Source: Streptomyces geranii (GTDB lineage Bacteria; Actinomycetota; Actinomycetes; Streptomycetales; Streptomycetaceae). From it: 64,000 nucleotides of DNA. The DNA lies in contig NZ_PJME01000039.1 in assembly GCF_002954775.1 (NCBI RefSeq), positions 31,954-95,953 of the forward strand, written 5' to 3'. Position numbers and translations under genes: made by a program. Below the pieces are notes generated by a model that worked only from the letters and a program-made list of their open reading frames with translations, searched no databases and was not told the origin of the DNA. Positions 24,812 through 32,847 of the stretch are shown piece by piece (the first letter of the stretch is position 1; each line of letters begins with the position of its first letter).

Positions 24812-25516
24812 ATGGCTGCCGTCACCGCTCCCCCGCCCCCGTTCCCGCTGCCCACCCGCCCGGTGGTCCGCCGTACGCTGCGGATCCTCGGCAGAGTCGC
24901 CGTCGGCTATCTCGCCCTGTGGGCCACCGGCGCGCTCGGCATCCTGGCGGTGTCGCACTGGATCGGCCAGGAGACTCCGGCCCCGCCGGGGACCCGCACG
25001 ATCCAGGGCGTCCACCACTTCCAACCCGTGGACGGCCAGGGGCGGTTGTGGCGCGGAGCGGCGCCCTCGCCGGCCGGGTACCGGGCCCTGGCGGGCCTCG
25101 GCATCACCACGGTCGTCGACCTGCGCGCCGAGGACCTGAGCGCGGCCCAGCTCGCCGAACCGGCCAAGGCCGGGCTGAAGGTCGTACGACTGCCGATACG
25201 CGACGGGCAGACGCCCACGACGGGGCAGGTGCAGCGGTTCCTCGACGTCGTCGCGTCGTCGTCCGGGCCGGTGTTCGTGCACTGCGGTGCCGGTGTCGGC
25301 CGTACGGGGACGATGGCGGCGGCGTATCTCGTGCAGACCGAGAAGGAGTCGCCGTCGACGGCGGTCCGGCGCAACCTCGCGGTCGGGCCGCCGTCGATCG
25401 AGCAGATCTACTACGGACTGAGCCTCGGCCGGGAGAAGGCCGAGCAGCCACCGCTCGCGGTGGTGGCGGTCAGCCGCCTGGTGGACGCGCCGCGCCGCAT
25501 GTGGTCGTGGCTGTGA
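24812..25516 (+). CDS. Membrane-anchored tyrosine/dual-specificity-type phosphatase
   Basis: A 234-residue protein with one N-terminal membrane helix (residues about 26-50, VGYLALWATGALGILAVSH) followed by a cysteine-phosphatase domain. The P-loop is VHCGAGVGRTGTMAA (Cys nucleophile, Arg), and the general-acid segment is probably VRLPIRDGQTP. The opening FHHF-like stretch VHHFQPVDGQGRLWRGAAPSP resembles the DSP/Tyr-phosphatase-like families. It would remove phosphate from Tyr/Ser/Thr residues or phosphoinositides. The Asp/Glu-rich loop VVDLRAEDL is also typical. The upstream promoter resembles the DNA-damage class. Confidence 0.88.
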   Translation: MAAVTAPPPPFPLPTRPVVRRTLRILGRVAVGYLALWATGALGILAVSHWIGQETPAPPGTRTIQGVHHFQPVDGQGRLWRGAAPSPAGYRALAGLGITTVVDLRAEDLSAAQLAEPAKAGLKVVRLPIRDGQTPTTGQVQRFLDVVASSSGPVFVHCGAGVGRTGTMAAAYLVQTEKESPSTAVRRNLAVGPPSIEQIYYGLSLGREKAEQPPLAVVAVSRLVDAPRRMWSWL

Positions 25517-25564
25517 ACCCATAGCCCATGGCCCACGGCTGCCCCGCCGCCCCGCCGCTCACCG

Positions 25565-26368
25565 TCAGGACGTGCGGCCCACCGCTCCGTAACCGGGGAT
25601 CACGCCGTCCTCCTGGCCCGGGATCGGCTCGCCCAGTTCCGGGTGCCACTTGTCGACCACCTCGACGCCGGGCTCGATCAGGTCGAGGCCGTCGAAGAAG
25701 CGGGCGAACTCGGTGCGGGAGCGCAGGGCGAGGGTGACTCCCGCCGCCTTGAGCTTCGCCGTGGCCGCCGCCGACTCCTCCGGGGTGAAGTCGGCGGTCG
25801 CGTGGGTCATCACCAGGTAGCTGCCGGCCGGGAGGGCCGCCAGCAGCCGGCCGACCAGGTCGTGCGCGCCGTCCTCGTCGGAGACGAAGTGCAGCAGCGC
25901 GACGAGCGAGAGCGCGATCGGCCGTTCGAAGTCCAGGATCTTCTTCGCGCCCTCGACGATGGCGTCCGGGTCGCGCACATCGGCCTGGAGGTACTCGGTG
26001 ACGCCCTCCTCCGTGCCGCGCAGCAGGGCCGCCGCGTGGGCCAGCACGATGGGGTCGTTGTCGCAGTAGACAACCCGCGCGTCGGGCGCGACCTCCTGGG
26101 CGATCTGATGGAGGTTCGGCTCGGTCGGGATGCCGGTGCCGACGTCCAGGAACTGGCGGACGCCGTGCCCGGCGAGCCAGCGCGTGGCGCGGTGCATGAA
26201 GGCCCGGTTGACCTTAGCCATCACCGGCACGCGCGGGTCCAGGGCCAGCATCTGACGGCCCATCGCCTCGTCGACCGGGTAGTTGTCCTTGCCGCCCAGA
26301 TACCAGTCGTACATCCGTGCGGGATGGGGCTTGCTGGTGTCTATCTCGAACGAGGGCTGCCCGGTCAT
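25565..26368 (-). CDS. Actinobacterial SAM-dependent methyltransferase (Methyltransf_19/DUF574)
   Basis: A 267-residue protein of the actinomycete-specific SAM methyltransferase family. Signatures are the opening DTSKPHPARMYDWYLGGKDNYPVD, motif I QFLDVGTGIPTEPNLHQIA, the acidic motif VVYCDNDPIVLAHA and the LHFVSDED segment. These families are abundant in Streptomyces near regulatory loci; no substrate is established. The ATG at 26368 has ACGGAG six bases upstream. The gene is convergent with the phosphatase gene and just downstream of the DUF397/WhiJ-like pair on the same strand, with a 130-base gap. Confidence 0.92.
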   Translation of the reverse strand: MTGQPSFEIDTSKPHPARMYDWYLGGKDNYPVDEAMGRQMLALDPRVPVMAKVNRAFMHRATRWLAGHGVRQFLDVGTGIPTEPNLHQIAQEVAPDARVVYCDNDPIVLAHAAALLRGTEEGVTEYLQADVRDPDAIVEGAKKILDFERPIALSLVALLHFVSDEDGAHDLVGRLLAALPAGSYLVMTHATADFTPEESAAATAKLKAAGVTLALRSRTEFARFFDGLDLIEPGVEVVDKWHPELGEPIPGQEDGVIPGYGAVGRTS

Positions 26369-26499
26369 GACGAACTCCGTAAGTCTCTTCGGGGTCTTGC
26401 GCGGCAAGGGATCAACTGAGCACCAAATTAGGAACAAAGGAACAAGAGGCCGGGAACGAGCCCGGGGCACAGAAGAACAGGAGGACAGGGGAACAGCGG

Positions 26500-26817
26500 T
26501 CAGGACAGGAGGAAGTCCGCCTCTCCCGCCTTCGCGCCCTCGATGAAGGCGAGCATCTCGTCGGTGGTGTAGATCAGCGCAGGTCCCTCCGGGTCGGTGG
26601 ACTGGCGCAGGGCGATCCGGCCGTCGGCGAGCTTCATCGCCTCCAGGCAGTTGCCGCCGTTGCCGCCGCTCCACGGCTTGTGCCAGCCCTCACTGCCGAG
26701 TTCACCGGCGGGCATGCCGTTGTAGATGCGGGCGCTCGCCCGCTCGGTGACCCGTTCAGTGGTCAGCTCATTGATTCGCTCGTGGCGTATCCGGGCCTTG
26801 GACGTCATGCGATCCAT
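26500..26817 (-). CDS. DUF397 protein (WhiJ-locus small partner)
   Basis: A 105-residue protein whose C-terminal ~62 residues are a DUF397 domain (WHKPWSGGNGGNCLEAMKLADGRIALRQS). An N-terminal extension of ~40 charged residues is unusual, since most DUF397 proteins are 60-80 residues. In Streptomyces DUF397 proteins partner the XRE/DUF5753 regulators of WhiJ type and modulate development. ATGs at 26817 and 26808 are alternatives. The gene starts nine bases after the XRE stop, whose last codons contain AAGGAG, so the pair is surely co-expressed. Confidence 0.88.
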   Translation of the reverse strand: MDRMTSKARIRHERINELTTERVTERASARIYNGMPAGELGSEGWHKPWSGGNGGNCLEAMKLADGRIALRQSTDPEGPALIYTTDEMLAFIEGAKAGEADFLLS

Positions 26818-26825
26818 GCAGAGAT

Positions 26826-27686
26826 TCAGAGCTCCTTGCGGAGATCCCGGAGGATCTCCTTCGTGCGATGTGCTGTAGCGGACTGAGCCGCCATGCGGTC
26901 CATGACCTCCAGGTGGGTTGCCACCTCGGTGCGCGAATCCAGATAGATGGCGCCGGTCAGGTACTCGCTGTAGACCATGTCCGGGAGTTCCGGCACGGCA
27001 AAACGAAAGAGCACGAAGGGCCCGTACGTGCCCGGGTGCGGCCCCGAGGAGAAGGGGGCGACCTGGAGTGTCACGTTGGGCAGGTTCGTGGCTTCGAGCA
27101 GTTTGTCGATCTGCGCACGCATCACCTCCGGTCCGCCCACCGGGCGGCGCAGGGCGGTCTCGTCCATCACGACCCACAGGCGGGGCGCTCCGTCGCGGGT
27201 GAGCAGTCCCTGGCGTTCCATGCGCAGCGCGACATGGCGTTCGATGTCCTCAGGTCTGGTCTGGCCGATGGCGCCCGATTTCAGGACGCCGAGGGCGTAC
27301 TCCTCGGTCTGCAGCAGTCCGGGGACGAAGTGCGGTTCGTACTGGCGGATGAGGGCCGCCGCGCCCTCCAGGCTGACGTGCATGGAGAACCAGCCGGGCA
27401 GCACGTCGTGGAAGCGCTGCCACCAGCCGGGCTGGTTGGCGTCCTCGGCCAGCTGGACGAAGGCCTCGGCCTCCTCGTCGGAGACGCCGTACGACTTCAG
27501 GAGGAGCTGGAGGTACGGAATCTTGAGCGCGACCTCGGCCATCTCCATGCGGCGGACCGTGGCAGGGGCGACGCGGAGGATGCGCGCGGCCTCCTCGCGG
27601 CGCAGGCCCGCACGCTCCCGCAGATCCAGCAGGCGCCGGCCGAGGACGACCTGTCCGACCGTCGGCGCGGACCGCGGTTCGCTCAC
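26826..27686 (-). CDS. XRE-family regulator with DUF5753 domain (WhiJ-like)
   Basis: A 286-residue regulator. Residues about 15-70 are an XRE helix-turn-helix (LLDLRERAGLRREEAARILRVAPATVRRME). Residues about 100-286 are the DUF5753 ligand/partner domain (QYEPHFVPGLLQTEEYA, then ALRMERQGLLTRDGAPRLWVVMDETALRRPVGG). WhiJ and its relatives repress development genes until released by partner proteins. The GTG start at 27686 is chosen because GGAGGT and GGAG precede it; the longer reading overlaps the divergent promoter region. It is divergent from an anti-sigma-like ATPase, the standard WhiJ locus arrangement. Confidence 0.93.
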   Translation of the reverse strand: MSEPRSAPTVGQVVLGRRLLDLRERAGLRREEAARILRVAPATVRRMEMAEVALKIPYLQLLLKSYGVSDEEAEAFVQLAEDANQPGWWQRFHDVLPGWFSMHVSLEGAAALIRQYEPHFVPGLLQTEEYALGVLKSGAIGQTRPEDIERHVALRMERQGLLTRDGAPRLWVVMDETALRRPVGGPEVMRAQIDKLLEATNLPNVTLQVAPFSSGPHPGTYGPFVLFRFAVPELPDMVYSEYLTGAIYLDSRTEVATHLEVMDRMAAQSATAHRTKEILRDLRKEL

Positions 27687-27764
27687 GCTCCACCTCCATC
27701 GAGCACCGGCATGTCCGGTGAAGATTCCTGACAGCCCGGCGGCGCCAAACCGGAATCCGTTCGA

Positions 27765-27893
27765 AGGTTTATTCGAAAACCTGCCGAAAGTCCCAACTGG
27801 CGCCGCTCCGAGTGCTGTTGCGAGCAGTGTGCCACGCCGTTCCACTCCGTCACACCGCACTCTGCATTTTTCAGAGTGACACTTGCCAAGTGT
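27765..27893. promoter_or_regulatory. Palindrome-rich divergent control region of the WhiJ-like locus
   Basis: Three perfect inverted repeats occur between the XRE and ATPase genes. They are AGGTTT-N6-AAACCT (27765-27782), CACTCTG-N7-CAGAGTG (27858-27878) and, directly abutting, ACACTTG-C-CAAGTGT (27879-27893). The last two end 17 bases before the ATPase GTG and are good operator candidates for the XRE regulator. Confidence 0.6.
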
Positions 27894-27909
27894 TCACGGC
27901 GGGGAGATA

Positions 27910-28593
27910 GTGGCAAGCGTGATCCCGTCCCCGCCCTTAGGAACAGACGCCGCCGCGGACCGCCCCGGTCCCGGGGCAGCGGCCTCGCTGCGCCCCGGTA
28001 CGGCGGACGAGCGCCGGTTCCGCTTCGAGCTGGCCGCCCATCCGGGCTCGCCCGCGCAGGCCCGTCGCCTGACGCGGGCCCGGCTCACGGGCTGGTCGGT
28101 CTGCGAGGACACCTGCGACACGGCGGCTCTGGTCGTCACCGAGCTGGTCACCAACGCCATCGTGCACACCGCGAGCAGCCACATAGTCTGCGAGCTGCAC
28201 GACGGGGACGACCTGGTGCGCATAGCGGTGCGTGACGAGGGCTGCGCCCCTGGTGTGCCCCACCAGTCGCCGCAGCGCCCCGAGGACGAGCAGGGGAGGG
28301 GGCTGCTCCTCGTCGAGGCCATGTGCAGGGCCTGGGGTGCCCAGGAACACGGTCCGGGGCTGCTGGTCTGGGCGGAGCTCGCCCGCCGCGCCGACGCGGA
28401 CGTCGACGCCCAGGACGGCACAGCGGCCCGCGGCGACCTCGGGTGGGGCGCTCCGCCGCCCCGCCCGGGTCCGCCGGGCGACCCGGAACCGGAACCGGCC
28501 GACGACGCCCAGGCGCAGGACGGGCACCACGGGCGGCACCGGTTTCCACGCCACGCGACGACCGGGACGGGGACAGAGGCCGAATGGGTGTGA
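27910..28593 (+). CDS. RsbW/SpoIIAB-like ATP-binding protein (WhiJ-locus ATPase)
   Basis: A 227-residue protein with a GHKL-type ATPase core of ~130 residues: VTELVTNAIVHTASS (N box with catalytic Asn), VRDEGCAPGVP (G1 box) and GRGLLLVEAMCRAWG (G2 box). A Pro/Asp-rich C-terminal tail of ~60 residues follows. Such proteins resemble anti-sigma-factor serine kinases, but many Streptomyces copies in whiJ/abaA-type loci lack a dedicated sigma partner. GTG codons at 27910 and 27919 are both possible behind GGGGAG. It is divergent from its XRE/DUF397 partners across the palindromic control region. Confidence 0.88.
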   Translation: MASVIPSPPLGTDAAADRPGPGAAASLRPGTADERRFRFELAAHPGSPAQARRLTRARLTGWSVCEDTCDTAALVVTELVTNAIVHTASSHIVCELHDGDDLVRIAVRDEGCAPGVPHQSPQRPEDEQGRGLLLVEAMCRAWGAQEHGPGLLVWAELARRADADVDAQDGTAARGDLGWGAPPPRPGPPGDPEPEPADDAQAQDGHHGRHRFPRHATTGTGTEAEWV

Positions 28594-29036
28594 GGGGTAC
28601 GTCCGCGGGGGGCCGGGTCGTCAGCATGGACACGCTGGTGCGCATGAAGCGCGGCCTGCACACCCCGCCCCGGGCAGGAACCCCTCTGCGCCTTCCGATA
28701 CCGGACGGCATGACCGCGCCCCTGGGCTGTGACGCGGTGGCGGTGCCAGCCCGCTTCGGCCCACGGATACTGCCCCGGCTGCCGCGCGTGGGCTGTGTGT
28801 ACGCGGACGCGGGCCGCTGGTGGTGGCTGGTCCCGGCCGACTCCGACTACGCCCTGGAGTGGCCCGCCCCCTCGCACTACGCCACGGGAGCGGTGATCCT
28901 CGACGCCCCGCGCGTGCCGTCCCTGCTGCACCGCCCGGCGGACACCCTGCCGTACACCCCGCCGATACCGCTCTACCTGGCCCTGTGCCAGGTCACGGGG
29001 ACGACCCCGACCTGGTCGAGGCCGATCAGCGCCTGA
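28584..29036 (+). CDS. Conserved hypothetical protein of Streptomyces type
   Basis: A protein of 150 residues (136 if ATG 28626 is used). It is Pro-rich, with VCVYADAGRWWWLVPADSD-like and YATGAVILDAPRVPSLLHRP stretches, and no recognised domain. The reading overlaps the end of the ATPase gene by ten bases when started at 28584, suggesting translational coupling. Related-looking small proteins tend to accompany WhiJ-type ATPases, so it may be a fourth member of this locus. There are no Cys pairs, membrane helices or signal peptide. Function unknown. Confidence 0.7.
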   Translation: MGVRGTSAGGRVVSMDTLVRMKRGLHTPPRAGTPLRLPIPDGMTAPLGCDAVAVPARFGPRILPRLPRVGCVYADAGRWWWLVPADSDYALEWPAPSHYATGAVILDAPRVPSLLHRPADTLPYTPPIPLYLALCQVTGTTPTWSRPISA

Positions 29037-29042
29037 GCGGCC

Positions 29043-29216
29043 TCACTCCCCCGCCGAGCCGCCCGGCACGACCACCAGGAACGTGTCCGTCGCGAGGTCC
29101 ATGACGACCTCCGCGGCCTGGCCCGCCAGACGGCACGCCTGTGCGAACTCCTCGGCGGGCCAGGAACCGCGCGGCCCGCCGGCGGGAAAGCGTTCGAGCA
29201 CCTTTCGCCCGTTCAC
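29043..29216 (-). CDS. Small conserved hypothetical protein, 57 residues
   Basis: A short frame translating VNGRKVLERFPAGGPRGSWP and continuing with AEEFAQACRLAGQAAEVVMD and ATDTFLVVVPGGSAGE. The GTG at 29216 is preceded by a near-perfect GGAGGT at five bases. Composition and codon third positions are those of a real gene, and the other reading frames here look like shadows. I recall similar short proteins in other Streptomyces but no function. It is convergent with the preceding hypothetical gene, stops seven bases apart. Confidence 0.78.
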   Translation of the reverse strand: MNGRKVLERFPAGGPRGSWPAEEFAQACRLAGQAAEVVMDLATDTFLVVVPGGSAGE

Positions 29217-29382
29217 CCTGCACCTCCATGTAGCGCTGATCTCGTAGAGTTAAACGCTCATCATGGGGAAAAGGCCTCGCCGAGTGACCGTACTGAGACG
29301 TAGTTGACACTCGTTCACCGGCGGATGTGAGGATGACCTCACCCTGTTACATCCTCCGGCACCTCTTTTGTCGCTCTGCGCA

Positions 29383-30024
29383 TCAGTCCTCGTACTCGTC
29401 GTGACGCCGCACGCGCGCGTGGCCGTCGGTCGCCCCCAGGGGGGTGAGGTCCAGGAAGCTCGTCGCCGAGCCCAGGCCTTCGAGGGCGCGGCCGTACGCC
29501 GAGTAGGTGTGGAAGACCTGGTCGCGCTCCTTCAGGAAGCAGCTGACGCCGGACCACTCGACGTCCTCCCCCGCGTCCTCCGAGGTCGCCTGGAAGTCGC
29601 GGTTGAAGTCGTTGCCGTACGACGAGTACCAGGGCACCGTCCACCCCATGCGCGCCTTGAAGGGCAGGATGCGGGTGTACGGCGCCCGGGACACGACCGC
29701 GAACGAGGCGTCGCGGGCCCACAGGTGTGCCAGGTGGCCGACGTTGTCGAGGAACTCCGAGCAGCCCGCGCAGCCCTCGTCCCACTCGGGGGCGAACATG
29801 AAGTGGTGGACCACGAGGTGGCGGCGGCCCTGGAAGAGGTCGGGCAGGGTGGCCTTGCCCTCGCCGCCCTCGAACACGTACTCGTCGTCGACCGCGACCA
29901 TCGGCAGCTCGCGCCGTTCGGCGTTCAGCGCGTCACGCGCGCGCGTGACGACCTCCTCCTTGACCAGCAACGCCTCGCGTGCCGCCCGCCATTCTTCGCG
30001 CGAAACGATCCGCGGAAGTGTCAT
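29383..30024 (-). CDS. DUF899 thioredoxin-fold protein
   Basis: A 213-residue DUF899 (thioredoxin-like) protein. Signatures are LVVHHFMFAPEWDEGCAGCSEF, where CAGC sits at the usual CxxC position, VSRAPYTRILPFKARMGWTVPW and YGNDFNRDFQ. The family may be redox-active, but activity is unproven. The ATG at 30024 has GGAGGGGCG immediately upstream. It lies 90 bases downstream of the amidohydrolase on the same strand. One copy of CACGCGCGCGTG encodes HARV near its C-terminus. Confidence 0.9.
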   Translation of the reverse strand: MTLPRIVSREEWRAAREALLVKEEVVTRARDALNAERRELPMVAVDDEYVFEGGEGKATLPDLFQGRRHLVVHHFMFAPEWDEGCAGCSEFLDNVGHLAHLWARDASFAVVSRAPYTRILPFKARMGWTVPWYSSYGNDFNRDFQATSEDAGEDVEWSGVSCFLKERDQVFHTYSAYGRALEGLGSATSFLDLTPLGATDGHARVRRHDEYED

Positions 30025-30114
30025 CGCCCCTCCAGGTCCCCGTCGTGGAACGGTCCGTTCTCGGGGGTGGACCGGCGGGGCGCACGGAACTCATCGCCGC
30101 CCGGAGAAAAATTC

Positions 30115-31497
30115 TCAGGTGCCGTACTCCTGGATGCGCCGTCCGTGGCTGCGGTCGACGAGCGCGGGCAGCCGCTCTCCCAGTTCCCGGACGATTTCCG
30201 GTACGTCGAGGGTCAGCAGCTCGCGGTCGCGCATGAGGATCCGGCCGTCGACGATCGTCGTCCGTACGTCCGACGAGCGGGCGCTGTGGACGAGGGTGGC
30301 GGCGAGGTCGTGCACGGGCTGGGTGTGCGGCCCGGTGAGGTCGACGAGGACGATGTCGGCCCGCAGGCCCGGCGCGAGGCTGCCGATCCGCCCGCCGAAC
30401 CCCACGGCCCGCGCGCTCTGCAGCGTGGCGTGGTGCAGGGCCTGCCGGGAGGTCAGCCAGCGGGGGTCGCCCTCGGTCGACTTCTGGATCAGCGAGGTGA
30501 GCGCCATCGACTCCCACACGTCGAGCGAGCTGTTGGAGGCGGCCCCGTCGGTGGCGAGCCCCACAGGGACGCCGATCCCGCGCAGGGCGCGCACCGGGGT
30601 GGTGGTCGGCCAGGCGAACCTGAGGTAGCCGCGGGGCGCGGTCGCCACGGCCGTACGTCCGTTCGTGCGCGCCAGGACGGGGAGGTCGCGCTCGACGATG
30701 CCGGTGCCGTGCGCGAGGAGGACGTCGAGGTCGCCGGTGAGGATGCCGGTGCGGGCCAGGATCTCGATGGGGGTACGGCCGTGCCGGGCGAGGCTGGCCT
30801 CGGTCTGGTCGCGGTTCTCGGCGGCGTGGATGTGCACAGGGAGGCCGTGTTCGCGGGCGAGGTCCGCGGTAGCGGCCAGGGCGGTGTCATCGACGGTGTA
30901 GGGGGCGTGCGGGGCTAGGGCGGTGGTGATACGGCCGCCCGCGCGCCCCCGGTGCCGCAGCGCGAACTCCAGCGACTTCTCCCGCCCTTGGGGCCCCTGC
31001 GAGGAGAAGTAGGCCTCACCGAGGTGCGCGCGGATCCCGCACTCCTCGACCACGGCGGCGACGGTGTCCATCGAGAAGTAGTGGTCGGCGAAGCAGGTGA
31101 CCCCACCGCGGATCATCTCCGCGCAGGCCAACTTCGCGCCCAGCTCTACATCGACGGCGGTGAGGTTGGACTCGATCGGCCAGACGACGTCGTTGAACCA
31201 CTCCTCGGTGGGCAGGTCCTCGGCGATCCCGCGCAGCGCGACCATCGGGGCGTGCGTATGGCAGTTGACGAGCCCGGGCATGGCGACCTGCCCGCGCGCG
31301 TGGATGCGCTCCACGGCGTCCGGGAGTTCGATGTCCACGCCGATCGCCTCGATGACACCTCCGCGTACGACGATCGAGGTGTCCTCGGCGAACTCGATCC
31401 GCTCGTCGGAGCCGGAGCCGGAGCCGGTGCCGGTGTGGCGGAGGGCGGTGCAGCCGGTGATGACGAGATCCGCCGGAGCGGCGGGAGATGGCGTCAT
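30115..31497 (-). CDS. Amidohydrolase of the TrzN/AtzA/SAH-deaminase group
   Basis: A 460-residue metal-dependent hydrolase. Features are the metal motif NCHTHAPM (His 80 and 82), the partner His in HIHAAENRDQTEAS, the second metal region LLAHGTGIVERD and the Asp of GLATDGAASNSSLD. The family deaminates ring amino groups (S-adenosylhomocysteine, 5'-methylthioadenosine, guanine, 8-oxoguanine, triazines). The motif set fits nucleobase/nucleoside deamination best, but specificity is not fixed by sequence. The ATG at 31497 is chosen because an inverted repeat and promoter space lie just upstream. It is divergent from the EEP-family gene. Confidence 0.88.
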   Translation of the reverse strand: MTPSPAAPADLVITGCTALRHTGTGSGSGSDERIEFAEDTSIVVRGGVIEAIGVDIELPDAVERIHARGQVAMPGLVNCHTHAPMVALRGIAEDLPTEEWFNDVVWPIESNLTAVDVELGAKLACAEMIRGGVTCFADHYFSMDTVAAVVEECGIRAHLGEAYFSSQGPQGREKSLEFALRHRGRAGGRITTALAPHAPYTVDDTALAATADLAREHGLPVHIHAAENRDQTEASLARHGRTPIEILARTGILTGDLDVLLAHGTGIVERDLPVLARTNGRTAVATAPRGYLRFAWPTTTPVRALRGIGVPVGLATDGAASNSSLDVWESMALTSLIQKSTEGDPRWLTSRQALHHATLQSARAVGFGGRIGSLAPGLRADIVLVDLTGPHTQPVHDLAATLVHSARSSDVRTTIVDGRILMRDRELLTLDVPEIVRELGERLPALVDRSHGRRIQEYGT

Positions 31498-31507
31498 ACG
31501 GCCACCG

Positions 31508-31522
31508 TACGACGCGGTCGTA
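31508..31522. promoter_or_regulatory. Inverted repeat TACGAC-N3-GTCGTA upstream of the amidohydrolase gene
   Basis: A perfect 6-bp inverted repeat lies eleven bases before the amidohydrolase start. It could be an operator or simply part of the initiation region. Confidence 0.4.
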
Positions 31523-31675
31523 CCGGTGGATGACGTGAACCGCGCATCCCCGCGTCGCCCTGTCGCCGGGGCGGCGACGCGGGCACCCTGGACGCACAAC
31601 GGGACACAACGGCCGTAACTCACCGGAACGTGCCGCGAGTTGCCGGAGATCGCTGGACCTGAGGGGGAACCCGGC

Positions 31676-32626
31676 ATGATCGTCGCCACCTGGAACCTGG
31701 AGAACCTCTACCGCCCGGGCGGGCCGTTCGGCCCGAAGGACAGGACGGCGTACGAGGCGAAGCTGGCCGCCCTCGCCGCCGTGATCACGGAACTCGACCC
31801 GACGCTGCTCGCCGTCCAGGAGGTCGGGGACGTGGAGGCGCTGCACGACCTGGTTGGCCTGCTGGGCGACGGCTGGGGTGTCGCGACCTCGCGGCTCCCG
31901 GACAGCCGGGGCATCCGGGTCGGTTTCCTGGGCCGCGTGCCGTTCGAGGTGGTCGCCGACACGAACGTGTTTCCGGCGAAACTGCGTCCGGTGCAGGTGG
32001 ATGACTCCGGCCCGGCGGCGTCGGTCACGGGCCGCGGTTTCCTGGCCGTGGCGGCGGACACCGAGGGCGGCCCGCTGCGGGCGGCGGTGGCCCATCTGAA
32101 GTCCAAGCTGCTGTCCTACCCGAACGGCCGCTTCCACCCGCGCGACGAGGGCGAACGGGCCCGCTACGGCGCGTACGCCCTGTACCGGCGCACGGCCGAG
32201 GCGACCGCGCTGCGGGCACTGGCGGACGACCTGCTGGCCGACGAGGGTCGCACGCGCGACGTGGCGGTCCTGGGCGACCTGAACGACGAGGTGCGGGCGG
32301 CGACCACGCAGATCCTGCTCGGCCCGCCCGGTTCGGAGATCGGCACGCCCGGCTACGAACACGACGACAAGGGCGACGCGACCCGCCTGTGGGACGTGGC
32401 CCCGCTGATTCCGGCCGATCAGCGCTATTCGCGGATCAACTCCGGCCGCCGCGAACTGATCGACCACGTCCTCCTGAGCCACCGTCTGGTCCACCGCACG
32501 ACGGAGGCGGGCACGGGCCTGCCCGGGAGCGGCGCACCGGCCCTCCCGTCGGTCGGCCCGGACCCGGAGGCCCGGCGCGGCGCCCCGGGCTCGGACCACG
32601 CGCCCGTGTGGGTGCGGATCGACTGA
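31676..32626 (+). CDS. Endonuclease/exonuclease/phosphatase family protein
   Basis: A 316-residue EEP-fold metal-dependent hydrolase. Motifs seen are IVATWNLENL (metal Asn), LLAVQEVGD (metal Glu), RAAVAHLKSKL, VAVLGDLNDEV (Asp/Asn) and the final SDHAPVWVRI (Asp-His catalytic pair). Targets in the family range from DNA abasic sites to phosphoinositides and RNA; this one has no signal peptide, so it is intracellular. The ATG at 31676 has GAGGGGG eight bases upstream. Degenerate duplicates of its 3' end follow in the downstream spacer. Confidence 0.9.
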   Translation: MIVATWNLENLYRPGGPFGPKDRTAYEAKLAALAAVITELDPTLLAVQEVGDVEALHDLVGLLGDGWGVATSRLPDSRGIRVGFLGRVPFEVVADTNVFPAKLRPVQVDDSGPAASVTGRGFLAVAADTEGGPLRAAVAHLKSKLLSYPNGRFHPRDEGERARYGAYALYRRTAEATALRALADDLLADEGRTRDVAVLGDLNDEVRAATTQILLGPPGSEIGTPGYEHDDKGDATRLWDVAPLIPADQRYSRINSGRRELIDHVLLSHRLVHRTTEAGTGLPGSGAPALPSVGPDPEARRGAPGSDHAPVWVRID

Positions 32627-32785
32627 CGCGGAGCCGTCCCCGGCGGACGCGGGTGGCGTCTCACCCGCGCGCGGGACACGCATGGGTTCGCTGACGCCGA
32701 GCCGTCCTCTGCCGACGCGGGTGGCGTCCCGTCCTCAGCCCGCGCCCGGCGCCTCACGCGCGCGGGACACGCATTCGCAGCGCGG
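32623..32785. repeat. Imperfect direct duplication after the EEP gene
   Basis: The 68 bases from 32623 (including the EEP stop) recur from 32691 with about 90% identity in the shared parts and a ~22-base insertion before the repeated CGCGCGGGACACGCAT block. A further weaker echo of the coding end (ACGGATCG near 32823) follows. The rest of the 221-base spacer holds no gene. Confidence 0.65.
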
Positions 32786-32847
32786 GCGAGGCGCACCGGT
32801 CCCGCACCACGCCCGATGGATACGGATCGCCCCACGCGAAGTGGTGC

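Noticed and set aside
29304..29332. Sigma70-like promoter with a perfect TTGACA
   Set aside because: At 17-19 bases spacing the -10 positions read GTGAGG to GAGGAT, a poor match, and no plus-strand gene follows.
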